From Halomonas sp. I5-271120 (GTDB taxonomy: Bacteria; Pseudomonadota; Gammaproteobacteria; Pseudomonadales; Halomonadaceae), in contig NZ_CP130701.1 of NCBI RefSeq assembly GCF_030553075.1, positions 2,170,001 through 2,234,000 of the forward strand: a DNA stretch of 64,000 nucleotides. Reading direction: 5' to 3'. Under the pieces are notes generated by a model that was given only the letters and a program-made list of their open reading frames with translations, searched no databases and was not told the origin of the DNA. This document shows, in pieces, positions 27,850 to 37,237 of the stretch; position 1 is the first letter of the stretch; every line of letters begins with the position of its first letter. The translations under genes were made by a program, and so were the position numbers.

Positions 27850-29727
27850 ATGAACAGTGCCCCGCCGGCGGCGCCGGTCACCGCCTCTCTGGATGACCCG
27901 CGCTATTACCTGACCAATTTCCGCTTCGTGCTCGACTGGGTCGTCGCGCGCTACGGTGACCTGTTGAGCGGCGAGGAGCACGCGACGCTGACGCGCCTTG
28001 GTCGCTTGCCGGCGGCCTCGCTGGCGTTGCTCACGCGCATGGTCATGCGCAAGGGCAGCCGCTTTCGCCTTGATAAGCTGCACTATACCGAGATCGGCGA
28101 TCCCCGCCTGGCCCTGGAATCCCTGGTCGAGGCGGGGCTCGTCGACGACGCCCCAAGGCTCGATCTTGTCGGGCTGTTCGGTCTGGCAACGCTTGGCGAG
28201 CTGCGCCAGTGGCTTTGCGATGACATCCGCGCGGCGGGGCTGCCCGCGGGCGTCAGCAAGGCGCGGCTCCTGAAGGCACTGAGCCCGGGGTTGCCCGCTC
28301 CCCGCTCGCTCGACGGCTGGGGAGCACCTGACGAGGTCTCCGTGGTCGAACTCACCTGCATGGCGCTCTGCGAGCGGCTGCGGCTGATGTTCTTTGGCAA
28401 TCTGCGTCAGGACTTCTCGGAATTCGTGCTTGCCGAGCTTGGCCATCAGCGCTTCGAGCAGGTCTCCTTTAGCGATGACTCCCGTGCCTTTCAGGCGCGC
28501 CACGAGGTCGATACCTACCTGGCCTTGGAAGCGTTACGTGAGCGGCTGGACGACGGCGAGCCTCCGGGCGCGCTGTGGCCGCTGTTGCCCGACAGCTCGT
28601 CCGTCGTTTCCCCTGACTGTGCGCCCAATGCCTGGCTTGAGACGCGGCGTGGCCGGCTGGTGTTCCGGCTCGCCCGTGAGGCCGAGCGGCAGGGCGATAT
28701 AACCCTGGCCGCCGAGCTTTACCCCCACTCTAGTCACCCCGAGGCACGCGTGCGGGCGCTGCGCCTGGCCGAACGTCGTGCGGCAAACGACCCCGACAGC
28801 GAGGAGACCCACGCCGCCATCCTCGCCAAGGTCAGGCGCGCTCTGGCGGCCCCTCGTGATGCCGCCGAGGCGCAGGCGCTGGTTCGGCTGGAAACCCGGC
28901 TGGGTCGCCGCCTGGGACGGCCCGTTGCGCCGGCCCGGGCCCCCGCGCCTAAGCGCTTTACCCTGACGCTGCCTGCCTCAGCTGGCCGGGTGGAGTTCGC
29001 CGTGCGTGACCATCTCGCCGAGCCGTCGGCTCCGGTGCATTACGTGGAAAACACCCTGATCACCGGGCTCTTTGGCCTGCTGTGCTGGCCCGCTATTTTC
29101 GCACCGCTTCCCGGCGCCTTCTTCCATCCCTTCCACAGTGGGCCCGCCGATCTCTTCCGCGAGGACTTCGTCACCCGACGCCGGGCGCACTTCGATGCCT
29201 GCCTCGCCGAGCTCGACGATGGCCGCTATCCCGCCACTCTGCGCGCGCGCCTTCAGGACAAGCAGGGCCTGGCCTCGCCCTTCGTGCACTGGGGGGTACT
29301 CGATGCGGCCATGCTCGAGCAGGCCCTGGCCTGCATCCCGGCGATGCATCTGCGCGTGCTGTTCGAGCGCCTGCTTGAGGACCCGCGAGCCAACCGTGCC
29401 GGGCTGCCGGATCTGATCCAATTCTCGCCGGAGGCGGAGACGGGGCCGCGCTATCGGCTGATCGAGGTCAAGGGACCGGGCGACCGGCTGCAGGATAACC
29501 AGCGCCGCTGGCTCGCCTTCTTCGCCGAGCAGGGCATCCCTGCGGCGGTCTGCGAGGTGCGTTGGGAAGAGGGTATTGAAGAGGGTATTGAAGAGAGTAC
29601 TGCAGAGAGTACTGCAGAGAGTACTGGAAATAGTACTGAAGAGAGCGGGGGCGAGTTCTTGGATGAGCCCTTGAAAGAGTCTTTGAAAGAGCCCCGGGAC
29701 GAGCCCCTGGGAGCACGCGCACCGTGA
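27850..29727 (+). CDS. FAN1-like structure-specific nuclease with VRR-NUC domain
   Basis: A 625-residue protein. The N-terminus (DPRYYLTNFRFVLDWVVARY) and a SAP-like/TPR-like helical middle precede the VRR-NUC domain at about residues 440-570. The catalytic set is Asp521 in GLPDLIQF and Glu539-x-Lys541 in LIEVKGPGD. FAN1 proteins cut branched DNA and unhook interstrand crosslinks. The last 55 residues are low-complexity, made from 12-bp tandem repeats and acidic. The stop overlaps the GTG of the helicase gene, indicating a two-gene repair operon. Confidence 0.9.
   Translation: MNSAPPAAPVTASLDDPRYYLTNFRFVLDWVVARYGDLLSGEEHATLTRLGRLPAASLALLTRMVMRKGSRFRLDKLHYTEIGDPRLALESLVEAGLVDDAPRLDLVGLFGLATLGELRQWLCDDIRAAGLPAGVSKARLLKALSPGLPAPRSLDGWGAPDEVSVVELTCMALCERLRLMFFGNLRQDFSEFVLAELGHQRFEQVSFSDDSRAFQARHEVDTYLALEALRERLDDGEPPGALWPLLPDSSSVVSPDCAPNAWLETRRGRLVFRLAREAERQGDITLAAELYPHSSHPEARVRALRLAERRAANDPDSEETHAAILAKVRRALAAPRDAAEAQALVRLETRLGRRLGRPVAPARAPAPKRFTLTLPASAGRVEFAVRDHLAEPSAPVHYVENTLITGLFGLLCWPAIFAPLPGAFFHPFHSGPADLFREDFVTRRRAHFDACLAELDDGRYPATLRARLQDKQGLASPFVHWGVLDAAMLEQALACIPAMHLRVLFERLLEDPRANRAGLPDLIQFSPEAETGPRYRLIEVKGPGDRLQDNQRRWLAFFAEQGIPAAVCEVRWEEGIEEGIEESTAESTAESTGNSTEESGGEFLDEPLKESLKEPRDEPLGARAP
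29566..29637 (+). repeat. Six 12-bp tandem repeats inside the FAN1-like gene
   Basis: Units GAAGAGGGTATT (two), GAAGAGAGTACT, GCAGAGAGTACT (two) and GGAAATAGTACT are followed by a decayed copy. They keep the frame and encode E-E-G-I / E-E-S-T / A-E-S-T blocks in the C-terminal tail, outside the nuclease core. Confidence 0.9.
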
Positions 29728-32138
29728 GCCTCAGGGTCGCGGTGCGTGCCCTATGCGACTTCACCGCCCGTCGCGGGGACCTCGATCATCGCTTCACCCC
29801 GTCGCCTACCGCCAGCGAGGGCATCGCCGGTCATGAACTGATCGCCGAGCGGCGCCGGGCGGCGGACCCAGCCTTTGAAACCGAGGTGGCCCTCGCAGGC
29901 GATTACGTCGACGAGACGGGCCAGGCTCTCGTGGTTAGCGGTCGAGCCGACGGCTTTGACCCGACAAGGAGCTGTCTCGAGGAGGTCAAGACCCATCGTG
30001 GCGATCTGGCGCGCATGGCCGACAACCAGCGGGCCCTGCACTGGGCCCAGCTCTACGTCTATGGTGCCCTGCTGTGTCGGACCCGTGGTCTCGAGCGTCT
30101 GACCCTGTCGCTTGTTTACCTGGAACTCGGCAGCGGCCGGGAGACCCGGCTCAGCGAGACCTGCACGGCGCCGGCGCTGGAAGCGGTGTTCAGGGATCAC
30201 TGCGTACGCTACATGGCCTGGGCCAAGCAGGAAGGGGCGCACCGTGAGGGCCGCGACACAGCACTCAGGCAGCTCGGCTTTCCTTTCGCCGCCTTTCGCA
30301 CCGGCCAGCGGCCGCTGGCCGAGGCGGTCTACAAGGCGGCGAGCACCTCCCGCGCACTGCTACTCCAGGCGCCCACCGGCATCGGCAAGACCCTGGGCAC
30401 GCTGTTTCCGATGCTCACCGCTATGCCTCGCCAGGGGCTGGATCGACTGTTCTTCCTGACCATGAAGACCCCCGGGCGGCGCCTGGCCCTGGAAGCCCTG
30501 GAGCGGCTGGAGGCATCCCTCGAGCCGCAGAAGGCAGCTCCCGCGCTTCGCGTGCTGGAGCTGATCGCCCGCGAGAAAGCCTGTGAGTACCCAGGCACCG
30601 CTTGCCACGGTGAGGCCTGCCCGCTGGCCAGGGGTTTCTATGATCGCCTTTCCGCGGCGCGGCAGGCTGCTACCGAACGAGGGTGGCTCGACCGGGCGGC
30701 GCTGCGCGAGGTGGCGCTGGAACATCAGGTCTGCCCCTATTATCTGGGGCAGGAGCTGGCTCGCTGGTGCGATGTGGTGGTCGGCGACGTCAATCACTAC
30801 TTTGACGTACACGCCCTGCTCCATGCGCTGACCCAGGCCCATGACTGGCGGGTCGGGGTGCTGGTCGACGAGGCCCACAACCTGATCGATAGGGCGCGCG
30901 GCATGTACAGCGCCGAGCTGGATCAGCGCCGGCTCGCGGGGCTGCGCCGCCAGGCGCCACCGGCGCTGGTGAAGCCTCTGGAGCGACTCGGTCGTCAGTG
31001 GGCGGCCCTGGGCGAAGAGAAGGGCGGGGAGAAAGAGACGGGAGGCTATCTGGGGAAAGAGCAGGGAGCCGGCCAGCCCGGCCAGCAGAATGCTCAGGCG
31101 TGGCGATCAGGCGATACCCGCGGCGATCGTAAGCGCAAGGGCGGCCAATCAAGCCGAGCGGCGGACTATCAGGTGCTTTCCGCGCCGCCCAGAGGGATGC
31201 TCAGGGCCCTTGGCCAGGCGGCGACGTCGATCACCGACTATCTGGCCGAGCACCCCGGCGAGGTCGACCCGGCCCTGCAGGAGTTTCTTTTCGAGGCGCT
31301 GGCCTTCACCCGGCTCGCCGAGGTCTTCGATGACCACTCGCTCTTCGAGCTCACCCGAAGCGGCCGCGGGCGGGCCCGACTGGCGCTGCGCAACCTGATC
31401 CCGGCGCCCTTTTTGGCACCGCGCTTCGCGGCGAGCCATAGCGCGGTACTGTTCTCGGCCACCCTCTCGCCGGGCGGCTATTTTCGCGATCTGCTGGGCC
31501 TGCCGGCGGCAACGCCCTGTCTCGAGGTGGCCTCGCCCTTCGCCTGTGAGCAGCTCGACGTGCATATCCGCCGGGATATCTCGACCCGCTTTGCCCATCG
31601 CCAGGCCTCCATCGAGCCGATCGTTGCGACCCTTCACGAGCAGTTCCAGCGTGCGCCGGGCAACTATCTGGCCTTCTTCAGCAGCTTCGCCTATCTGGAA
31701 GCGGTCGCCGCACGTTTTGGCGACGCCCACGGCGAGATTCCTATCTGGCGGCAGGCGAGGGGGATGGATGAAGGGGCCCGGGACGCCTTTCTCGCCCGCT
31801 TCGTCTCGGGCGGGCAGGGCATCGGCTTCGCGGTACTGGGCGGGGCCTTCGCCGAGGGCATCGACCTGCCCGGCGATCGGCTGATCGGCGCCTTCATTGC
31901 CACCCTGGGCCTGCCGCCGGTGGACGCGCGGCAGGAGACCCTGCGCGAACAGCTCGAGGCGCGCTTCGGTCGCGGTTTCGACTACGCCTATCAGTATCCG
32001 GGCCTCAACAAGGTGGTGCAGGCCGCCGGCCGGGTGATTCGCACCCCCGAGGATCGCGGCGTGGTGGTGCTGATGGACGACCGCTTTGCCCGTCCCGAAG
32101 TCAGGGCCCTGCTGCCGGGCTGGTGGCGTCTGCCTTGA
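29724..32138 (+). CDS. XPD/DinG-like ATP-dependent DNA helicase with N-terminal PD-(D/E)XK domain
   Basis: GTG start at 29724, 804 residues. The N-terminal part has a nuclease-like set Asp76 (SGRADGFDP), Glu87 and Lys89 (CLEEVKTH). Walker A is APTGIGKT (Lys222) and DEAH is at 382-385. Four Cys (287, 294, 299, 337) are spaced as for the 4Fe-4S cluster of XPD/DinG helicases. Later motifs include VLFSATLSPGGYFRDLLGLP and QAAGRVIRTPEDRG. About residues 430-480 are a Gly/Glu/Lys-rich insertion. It probably works with the FAN1-like nuclease in crosslink or fork repair (inference). Confidence 0.9.
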   Translation: MSLRVAVRALCDFTARRGDLDHRFTPSPTASEGIAGHELIAERRRAADPAFETEVALAGDYVDETGQALVVSGRADGFDPTRSCLEEVKTHRGDLARMADNQRALHWAQLYVYGALLCRTRGLERLTLSLVYLELGSGRETRLSETCTAPALEAVFRDHCVRYMAWAKQEGAHREGRDTALRQLGFPFAAFRTGQRPLAEAVYKAASTSRALLLQAPTGIGKTLGTLFPMLTAMPRQGLDRLFFLTMKTPGRRLALEALERLEASLEPQKAAPALRVLELIAREKACEYPGTACHGEACPLARGFYDRLSAARQAATERGWLDRAALREVALEHQVCPYYLGQELARWCDVVVGDVNHYFDVHALLHALTQAHDWRVGVLVDEAHNLIDRARGMYSAELDQRRLAGLRRQAPPALVKPLERLGRQWAALGEEKGGEKETGGYLGKEQGAGQPGQQNAQAWRSGDTRGDRKRKGGQSSRAADYQVLSAPPRGMLRALGQAATSITDYLAEHPGEVDPALQEFLFEALAFTRLAEVFDDHSLFELTRSGRGRARLALRNLIPAPFLAPRFAASHSAVLFSATLSPGGYFRDLLGLPAATPCLEVASPFACEQLDVHIRRDISTRFAHRQASIEPIVATLHEQFQRAPGNYLAFFSSFAYLEAVAARFGDAHGEIPIWRQARGMDEGARDAFLARFVSGGQGIGFAVLGGAFAEGIDLPGDRLIGAFIATLGLPPVDARQETLREQLEARFGRGFDYAYQYPGLNKVVQAAGRVIRTPEDRGVVVLMDDRFARPEVRALLPGWWRLP

Positions 32139-32167
32139 TAGTCACGAACGCTGATAGTAACGAACCG
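32136..32167 (+). repeat. Two 16-bp tandem repeats at the helicase 3' end
   Basis: TGATAGTCACGAACGC (32136-32151, starting in the stop codon) is followed by TGATAGTAACGAACCG (32152-32167). It lies in the gap between convergent genes rather than in a leader. Confidence 0.65.
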
Positions 32168-32230
32168 CGCAGGGTGCATGGAAAAGAGCATCCTGCGATA
32201 TGCGTTGGGGAAGGTGCCAGGCGCCGGCGA

Positions 32231-33163
32231 TCAGGCGCGGCGGCCGCGCAGGGCGGCGACCGCCTTGCCGATAGCGACCAGCACGGCGCCAGCGGCCAGG
32301 CCGATACCGGCATTGAGAGCGATACTGCTGAGCGGGCCCAGCACCGCGCCGGTGGTGGGCAGTTCGCCAGCGCGCTCTGCCAGCGCCTCGACGCCGTGAT
32401 GCAGCATCGGCAGGCCGTGAACGAGGATGCCGCCGCCGACGATGAACATGGCGGCGGTGCCGACCACCGACAGCGTCTTCATCAGTATCGGCGCGGCGGC
32501 GAGCAGGCCGCGACCGGCGGCCTTTATCAGGCGCCCACCGCGCTGGCTCAGGTAGAGACCCAAGTCGTCGATTTTGACGATGGCGGCCACCAGCCCGTAG
32601 ACGCCGGCGGTGATGACCACGGCAATGCCGGACACCACGATCACCTGCTGGACGAAGGGGGCGCCGGCCACGCTGCCCAGGGTGATGGCGATGATCTCTG
32701 CGGAGAGGATGAAGTCGGTGCGCACGGCGCCCTTGATCTTGTTGCGCTCGAAAGCCACCACGTCGGTCGCGGGATCAGCAAGCGCCTTGACGTGCTCGGC
32801 ATGGGCCGCCGCGTCTTCGTCCTTATCGTGGCTTAGCACGTGGAGCAGTTTCTCGGCGCCCTCGAAGCACAAGAAGGCACCGCCGAGCATCAGCAGCGGC
32901 GTCACCAGCCAGGGGATCACGGCGCTGATCGCCAGTGCCGCCGGCACCAGAATCAGCTTGTTGCGCAGCGAGCCCTTGGCCACCGCCCACACCACCGGCA
33001 GCTCCCGGTCGGCTTTGACGCCGGTGACCTGCTGGGCGTTCAGCGCCAGGTCGTCGCCGAGTACGCCGGCGGTCTTCTTGGCCGCCACCTTGGTCATCAG
33101 CGACACGTCGTCGAGCAGGGTGGCGATGTCATCGATCAGCGTCAGTAAACTTGCACCAGCCAT
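32231..33163 (-). CDS. DUF808 (YedI-like) membrane protein
   Basis: A 310-residue protein. It starts [20 protein letters not shown], then [20 protein letters not shown], the standard DUF808 opening. It has several hydrophobic helices, the conserved [14 protein letters not shown] and [20 protein letters not shown]. Function is unknown in the family. It starts five bases after the stop of the antiporter gene, on the same strand, so it is probably the second gene of that operon. Confidence 0.9.
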   Translation of the reverse strand: MAGASLLTLIDDIATLLDDVSLMTKVAAKKTAGVLGDDLALNAQQVTGVKADRELPVVWAVAKGSLRNKLILVPAALAISAVIPWLVTPLLMLGGAFLCFEGAEKLLHVLSHDKDEDAAAHAEHVKALADPATDVVAFERNKIKGAVRTDFILSAEIIAITLGSVAGAPFVQQVIVVSGIAVVITAGVYGLVAAIVKIDDLGLYLSQRGGRLIKAAGRGLLAAAPILMKTLSVVGTAAMFIVGGGILVHGLPMLHHGVEALAERAGELPTTGAVLGPLSSIALNAGIGLAAGAVLVAIGKAVAALRGRRA

Positions 33164-33167
33164 GGCG

Positions 33168-34988
33168 TCATCCTTGTGGGGGGCGTGAGAGGGGCGTCAG
33201 CGAGGTATCGATCTCCTCGTCGGCCTCGTAGAGTGCCTCGAGCTCGCGGGCGGCTTCCTGCACGGTCTGAATCTGTTTCTTCTCGTTGCCGAAGACCTCG
33301 AGCTGGCGGCGCAGCGCCTGCTCATCGTGGGGGCGGAAGGTGTCGATGGTGTGCTGGGCCTGATCGCGGGTGACGCCCAGTTCGATCAGCACCTCGCGGG
33401 TCAGCTCCAGGCTTGCCGGCAGCAGTTCGCGCACCAGGTGTTCGACGCCTGCCCGCATCAGCAGATGCGCATGATAGCGGTTGCGGGCCCGAGCATAGAG
33501 GCGCAGATGCGGGAACTGGCGCTGCACCTGGGCGACGATGCGCATCGAGGCCTCTGTGTCACCTACCGCCACCACCATCACCCGCGCCTTGTCAGCGCCG
33601 GCGGCCTCGAGCAGGTCGATGCGCGAGGCATCGCCATAGTAGACCTTGTTGCCGTAGCGGCGCACGAACTCGACCTGCTCGGCGTTGACGTCGAGTACCG
33701 TATAGGGAATCTTCAGGCCCTGTAGAGCGCGGCCCATGATCTGTCCGAAGCGGCCGAAGCCGGCGATGATGATCTGCGGCGAATCGTCCACCGGCTGATC
33801 GAAACTGGGCTTCTTGCGCTTGCCCTTGAACAGCGGACGAATGCCGCGCACATGGATCAGATACAGAAGCGGTGTGGTTGCCATCGACAGCGAGACCACC
33901 AGCACCAGCAGGTTGACCAGCTCGCGATCCAGCAGCGCGGCGCTGCCGGCCGCCGTGAGCAGCACGAAGCCGAATTCACCGCCCTGTGAGAGCAGCATGG
34001 CGAGCGTCGTGGCCTCCTTCCAGCCGGTGCCATAGAGCCTCGAGGCTGCCAGTACGGAGAGCCCTTTGGTCAGCAGCAGAGCCGCGGTCAGGCCAATGAT
34101 GATCAGCGGCATGTCGGCGAGCAGGCCGATCTGAGCGGTCATGCCCACTGCCATGAAAAATAGCCCCAGCAGCAGGCCGCGGAACGGCTCGATATCGGCC
34201 TCGATATTGTGGCGGAATTCCGAGTCGGCCAGCAGCACCCCGGCGATGAAAGCACCCAGCGCCATCGACAGGCCGGCCAGTTCCATCAGCAATGCCGCAC
34301 CGATCACCACCAGCAGTACGGTCCCCGAGAATACCTCGCGGCTTTCGGTGCCGGCGGCGAAGCGGAATAACGGGCGGAGCAGCAGCCGGCCGCCGATGAT
34401 CAGCCCGGCGAAGGCGCCGAAGGCGACGGCCACCTCGGCGAGCAGCGGTGTGACGCCTTCGGCCAACAGCGAGCCGGCGCCTAGAATGGGAATCGCCGCC
34501 AGCACCGGGATCGCCGCCAGGTCCTGAAACAGCAGCAGCGAGAAGGCATTGCGGCCGTGGCGAGTCTGCAACTCGTGACGTTCTCCCAGCAGCTGCAGCA
34601 CCAGCGGCGTTGAGCACAGCCCCAGGCTGAAGCCCACCACCAGAGCCGCCACCGGGGATAGGCCCAGCCCCCAGGCCGCCGCCGATAACCCCAGCGTAGT
34701 CATGGTCACCTGCAGGCCACCGAAGCGAAAAATCACCCGATGCATCAGCTTGAGTCGGGAGGGCTTGAGTTCCAGCCCGATCACGAACAGCAGGAAAACG
34801 ATGCCCACCTGAGAAAACTGCAACACTGCGTCGGCGTCGGGCACCAGGGCCAACGCCGAAGGGCCGATCACGACCCCGGCGGCCAGATAGCCGAGCACTT
34901 CGCCGAGCCCAAGGCGCTTGAACAGCGGCACGATGAGCACCGCCGCGGCGAGAAAGATCAGCACGTTGATCAATAGCGCAATGGCCAC
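33168..34988 (-). CDS. Monovalent cation:proton antiporter-2 (KefB/KefC-like)
   Basis: A 606-residue protein. About the first 390 residues form 12-13 helices of the CPA2 fold ([20 protein letters not shown], then [16 protein letters not shown] and [20 protein letters not shown]). Residues about 415-535 are a Rossmann RCK/TrkA-N domain ([20 protein letters not shown]). The tail is hydrophilic with a coiled coil. The family exchanges K+ (or Na+) for H+ and protects during electrophile or salt stress. No KefF/KefG-type ancillary gene is beside it; DUF808 follows instead. Confidence 0.92.
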   Translation of the reverse strand: MAIALLINVLIFLAAAVLIVPLFKRLGLGEVLGYLAAGVVIGPSALALVPDADAVLQFSQVGIVFLLFVIGLELKPSRLKLMHRVIFRFGGLQVTMTTLGLSAAAWGLGLSPVAALVVGFSLGLCSTPLVLQLLGERHELQTRHGRNAFSLLLFQDLAAIPVLAAIPILGAGSLLAEGVTPLLAEVAVAFGAFAGLIIGGRLLLRPLFRFAAGTESREVFSGTVLLVVIGAALLMELAGLSMALGAFIAGVLLADSEFRHNIEADIEPFRGLLLGLFFMAVGMTAQIGLLADMPLIIIGLTAALLLTKGLSVLAASRLYGTGWKEATTLAMLLSQGGEFGFVLLTAAGSAALLDRELVNLLVLVVSLSMATTPLLYLIHVRGIRPLFKGKRKKPSFDQPVDDSPQIIIAGFGRFGQIMGRALQGLKIPYTVLDVNAEQVEFVRRYGNKVYYGDASRIDLLEAAGADKARVMVVAVGDTEASMRIVAQVQRQFPHLRLYARARNRYHAHLLMRAGVEHLVRELLPASLELTREVLIELGVTRDQAQHTIDTFRPHDEQALRRQLEVFGNEKKQIQTVQEAARELEALYEADEEIDTSLTPLSRPPQG

Positions 34989-35123
34989 CTTCGTCTCCCT
35001 GTTATATGTGTGGAGGCACTTTCTAGACTCCCTTAGAGGATGATTCTACACGACCCGACAACATGGGCCGGGCGCGTCTTGCGCCAGACCGGGCGAAGGC
35101 GCACGCTTCATGCCCGCATTCCC

Positions 35124-35149
35124 CTTGTGGCACATGCTTGTGGCACGTC
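35124..35149 (+). repeat. Two 13-bp tandem repeats in the leader of the cupin gene
   Basis: CTTGTGGCACATG (35124-35136) then CTTGTGGCACGTC (35137-35149), followed by degraded TTTGCACA-type words up to about 35180. They lie within the 228-base gap before ATG 35217; no other feature stands out there. Confidence 0.6.
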
Positions 35150-35216
35150 TCCTTTGCACATTTCGTTTCTTTTGCACGCCTTCGTTGCTTACGTTTCGCC
35201 GACCGGATGTCTTGTC

Positions 35217-35888
35217 ATGCAGCTCAACGCCGATTTCTCGAAGAAAGTCGTGATCACCCCCGAGGACTATCGGTGGGTTCCCTCGCCGACCCCAGGCGTC
35301 GAGCGGATGATGCTCGATCGCATTGGCGATGAGGTCGCCAGGGCTACCTCGCTAGTGCGCTATGCCCCCAACAGCCACTTTCCGACCCACGAGCATGGCG
35401 GCGGCGAAGAAATTTTGGTGCTGGAAGGTGAGTTCGGCGATGAACATGGCCGCTATCCTGCCGGCTATTACCTGCGCAATCCCATCGGTACTCACCATGC
35501 GCCGCGAGTGGGGGCTGACGGAGCTACCATCCTGGTCAAGCTGCATCAGTTCGCCGCCGATGACAGGGCCCATTTCGCCTTCGATACCCGGGCGGCCAGC
35601 TGGTATCCCGGCCAGGTCGAGGGCCTTGAGGTGCTCCCGCTGCACGACATCGGCGGCGAGCATGTGGCACTGGTGAAGTGGGCACCCCATACCCGTTTTG
35701 CCGGCCATTCCCACTGGGGCGGCGAGGAGATTTTCGTGATCGAGGGCTGCTTCCATGACGAACACGGTGCCTATCCGGCAGGCAGCTGGCTGCGAAGTCC
35801 TCACCTGAGTCGCCATGCGCCCTTCACCGAGGAAGAGGGGGCGCTGATCTACGTCAAGGTCGGGCATCTGCCGAGCGAGCAGCGCTGA
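35217..35888 (+). CDS. Cupin protein with two ChrR-like cupin domains
   Basis: The start chosen is ATG 35217 (MQLNADFSKKVVITPEDYRW), 223 residues. Two tandem cupin folds show the metal-binding pattern, HEHGGGEEILVLEGEF near residue 60 and HSHWGGEEIFVIEGCF near residue 165, with the later His in GTHHAP and SRHAP. Such ChrR-like cupins are found in anti-sigma factors, but here the zinc-finger N-terminal part and a sigma gene are missing. It may be a stand-alone quercetinase-like or sensor cupin. The function is unknown. It diverges from the antiporter gene. Confidence 0.85.
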   Translation: MQLNADFSKKVVITPEDYRWVPSPTPGVERMMLDRIGDEVARATSLVRYAPNSHFPTHEHGGGEEILVLEGEFGDEHGRYPAGYYLRNPIGTHHAPRVGADGATILVKLHQFAADDRAHFAFDTRAASWYPGQVEGLEVLPLHDIGGEHVALVKWAPHTRFAGHSHWGGEEIFVIEGCFHDEHGAYPAGSWLRSPHLSRHAPFTEEEGALIYVKVGHLPSEQR

Positions 35889-36056
35889 GCCCAGCGATGG
35901 GTTTTTACGTCAGGTCTTTTTCGTGTTGCTGATTCGCCGCCCCTTCTTCCTGCGAAACGTCTCGTCGCCGCTAAGGTTGCCTTAAGTCACAGGGAGGAGA
36001 GTGGGTGATGCCACCTGAGTGGCACTCATTCTGAGATCGTACGAGGAGGAAAGACG

Positions 36057-36332
36057 ATGACTCACCTCAAACCCGTGACGCTGCTGCTGTCGATGATCGC
36101 CATGGCCGGTGCTGCTACCGCCCAGGCCAGCGACCGCTGCGATGTGCCCGAAGATCAGTGGCAGCCCCAGCAGGCGCTCGAGCAGCAACTCACTGACCAG
36201 GGCTGGACGATCAAGAACATCAAGGTCGATAGCGGCTGCTACGAGGCCTATGCCATCGACGCAGACGGCAAGCGTCGGGAAGTGTATTTCGATCCCCAGT
36301 CTCTCGAGCCCGTCTCCGAGGATGAGGACTGA
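36057..36332 (+). CDS. Secreted PepSY-domain protein
   Basis: A 91-residue protein with a signal peptide (HLKPVTLLLSMIAMAGAATA) likely cut near AQAS. It then carries a PepSY domain with LEQQLTDQGWTIKNIKVDSG and YAIDADGKRREVYFDPQSLE. GGAGGA lies 7-13 bases before ATG 36057. It is separated by only three bases from the cytochrome b gene. PepSY proteins next to cytochrome b561 genes are common, and the pair may handle electrons or metal at the membrane. Confidence 0.85.
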   Translation: MTHLKPVTLLLSMIAMAGAATAQASDRCDVPEDQWQPQQALEQQLTDQGWTIKNIKVDSGCYEAYAIDADGKRREVYFDPQSLEPVSEDED

Positions 36333-36335
36333 GTC

Positions 36336-36881
36336 ATGGCCAAGCCGTCATCAGTAAAGGTCTGGGACCTCTGGTTGCGGCTGTTCCACTGGGGGCTGGT
36401 GGCTGCCTTTGCCACTGCCTGGTTCAGCGCCGACGAGTGGGGCAGTCTGCACCATTGGGCGGGCTATACCGTGGCGGGCCTGCTGGCCTGGCGCTGCCTG
36501 TGGGGTATCGTCGGCCCACAGCGGGCGCGCTTTACCAGTTTCGTACGCTCCCCGTTTGCGGTCTTTGCCCACCTGCGCGAGATGCTGTCGGGCAAGGAAA
36601 CGCGCTATCTGGGACACAATCCGGCCGGCGCGGCGATGATCATCGCCTTGCTGATAGGGCTCGCGGTGCTGACCTGCTCCGGCTGGCTGTCGACGACCGA
36701 CCGTTTCTGGGGCGTGGATTGGGTGCAGCAGCTTCACGTGCTGGCAGGCAATCTGGTGCTTACGCTGGTGGGATTGCACCTGCTGGGGGTAATCGCTTCC
36801 AGTTGGCTATCGAGGGAAAACCTCATGCGTGCCATGGTCACCGGCAGGAAGCGTCCGCCGACGGGCAACGATCAACTCTGA
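36336..36881 (+). CDS. Cytochrome b561-type membrane protein
   Basis: A 181-residue protein with four hydrophobic helices. Candidate haem ligands are the His residues in LWLRLFHWGLVAAFA, SLHHWAGYTVAGLL, QQLHVLAGNLV and TLVGLHLLGVIA. It is a diheme b-type cytochrome of the Ni/Fe-hydrogenase b-subunit/b561 family that shuttles electrons in the inner membrane. The partner is most likely the PepSY protein three bases upstream. A strong terminator at 36906-36930 ends the two-gene operon. Confidence 0.9.
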   Translation: MAKPSSVKVWDLWLRLFHWGLVAAFATAWFSADEWGSLHHWAGYTVAGLLAWRCLWGIVGPQRARFTSFVRSPFAVFAHLREMLSGKETRYLGHNPAGAAMIIALLIGLAVLTCSGWLSTTDRFWGVDWVQQLHVLAGNLVLTLVGLHLLGVIASSWLSRENLMRAMVTGRKRPPTGNDQL

Positions 36882-36905
36882 GGTAGCGAGAGGCGTACTA
36901 CTCAG

Positions 36906-36932
36906 AAAGGCAGGCCAACGGCCTGCCTTTTT
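36906..36932 (+). terminator. Rho-independent terminator after the cytochrome b561 gene
   Basis: An 11-bp perfect stem AAAGGCAGGCC (36906-36916) with GGCCTGCCTTT (36920-36930), loop AAC, is followed by a T-run. The rest of the gap (36933-37237) is relatively AT-rich and holds no gene I can support. Confidence 0.9.
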
Positions 36933-37237
36933 CATGTCTGTTTTGTCTGCCTGGTGGTCGTGCTTGGCCAAAAACAGCGCCTAGCCTATTAACGGGGCAG
37001 TGTCGCTTGGCACTGTTGTATGGAAGCTGACTAATTTTATGGGAAGCGGCTAATATTTCGATACACCGGGAGGTACTATATCATTACGTTCCATTAACAA
37101 TAATTAACCACCTTCCTCGGCTTTCGGTTATGCCGACACGCCTCTCACTCAAGGTGCGCTCCAGATTCGGTTGCTGGATTCGCTAAGAAAGACTCGACAG
37201 CAACAGCAGTCCGCTGGATTACCTAGGTCACATTCAA

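Noticed and set aside
35040..35216. N-terminal extension of the cupin gene
   Set aside because: The frame is open from 35040, but the region holds leader repeats and has no anti-sigma zinc motif; ATG 35217 gives a normal cupin start.
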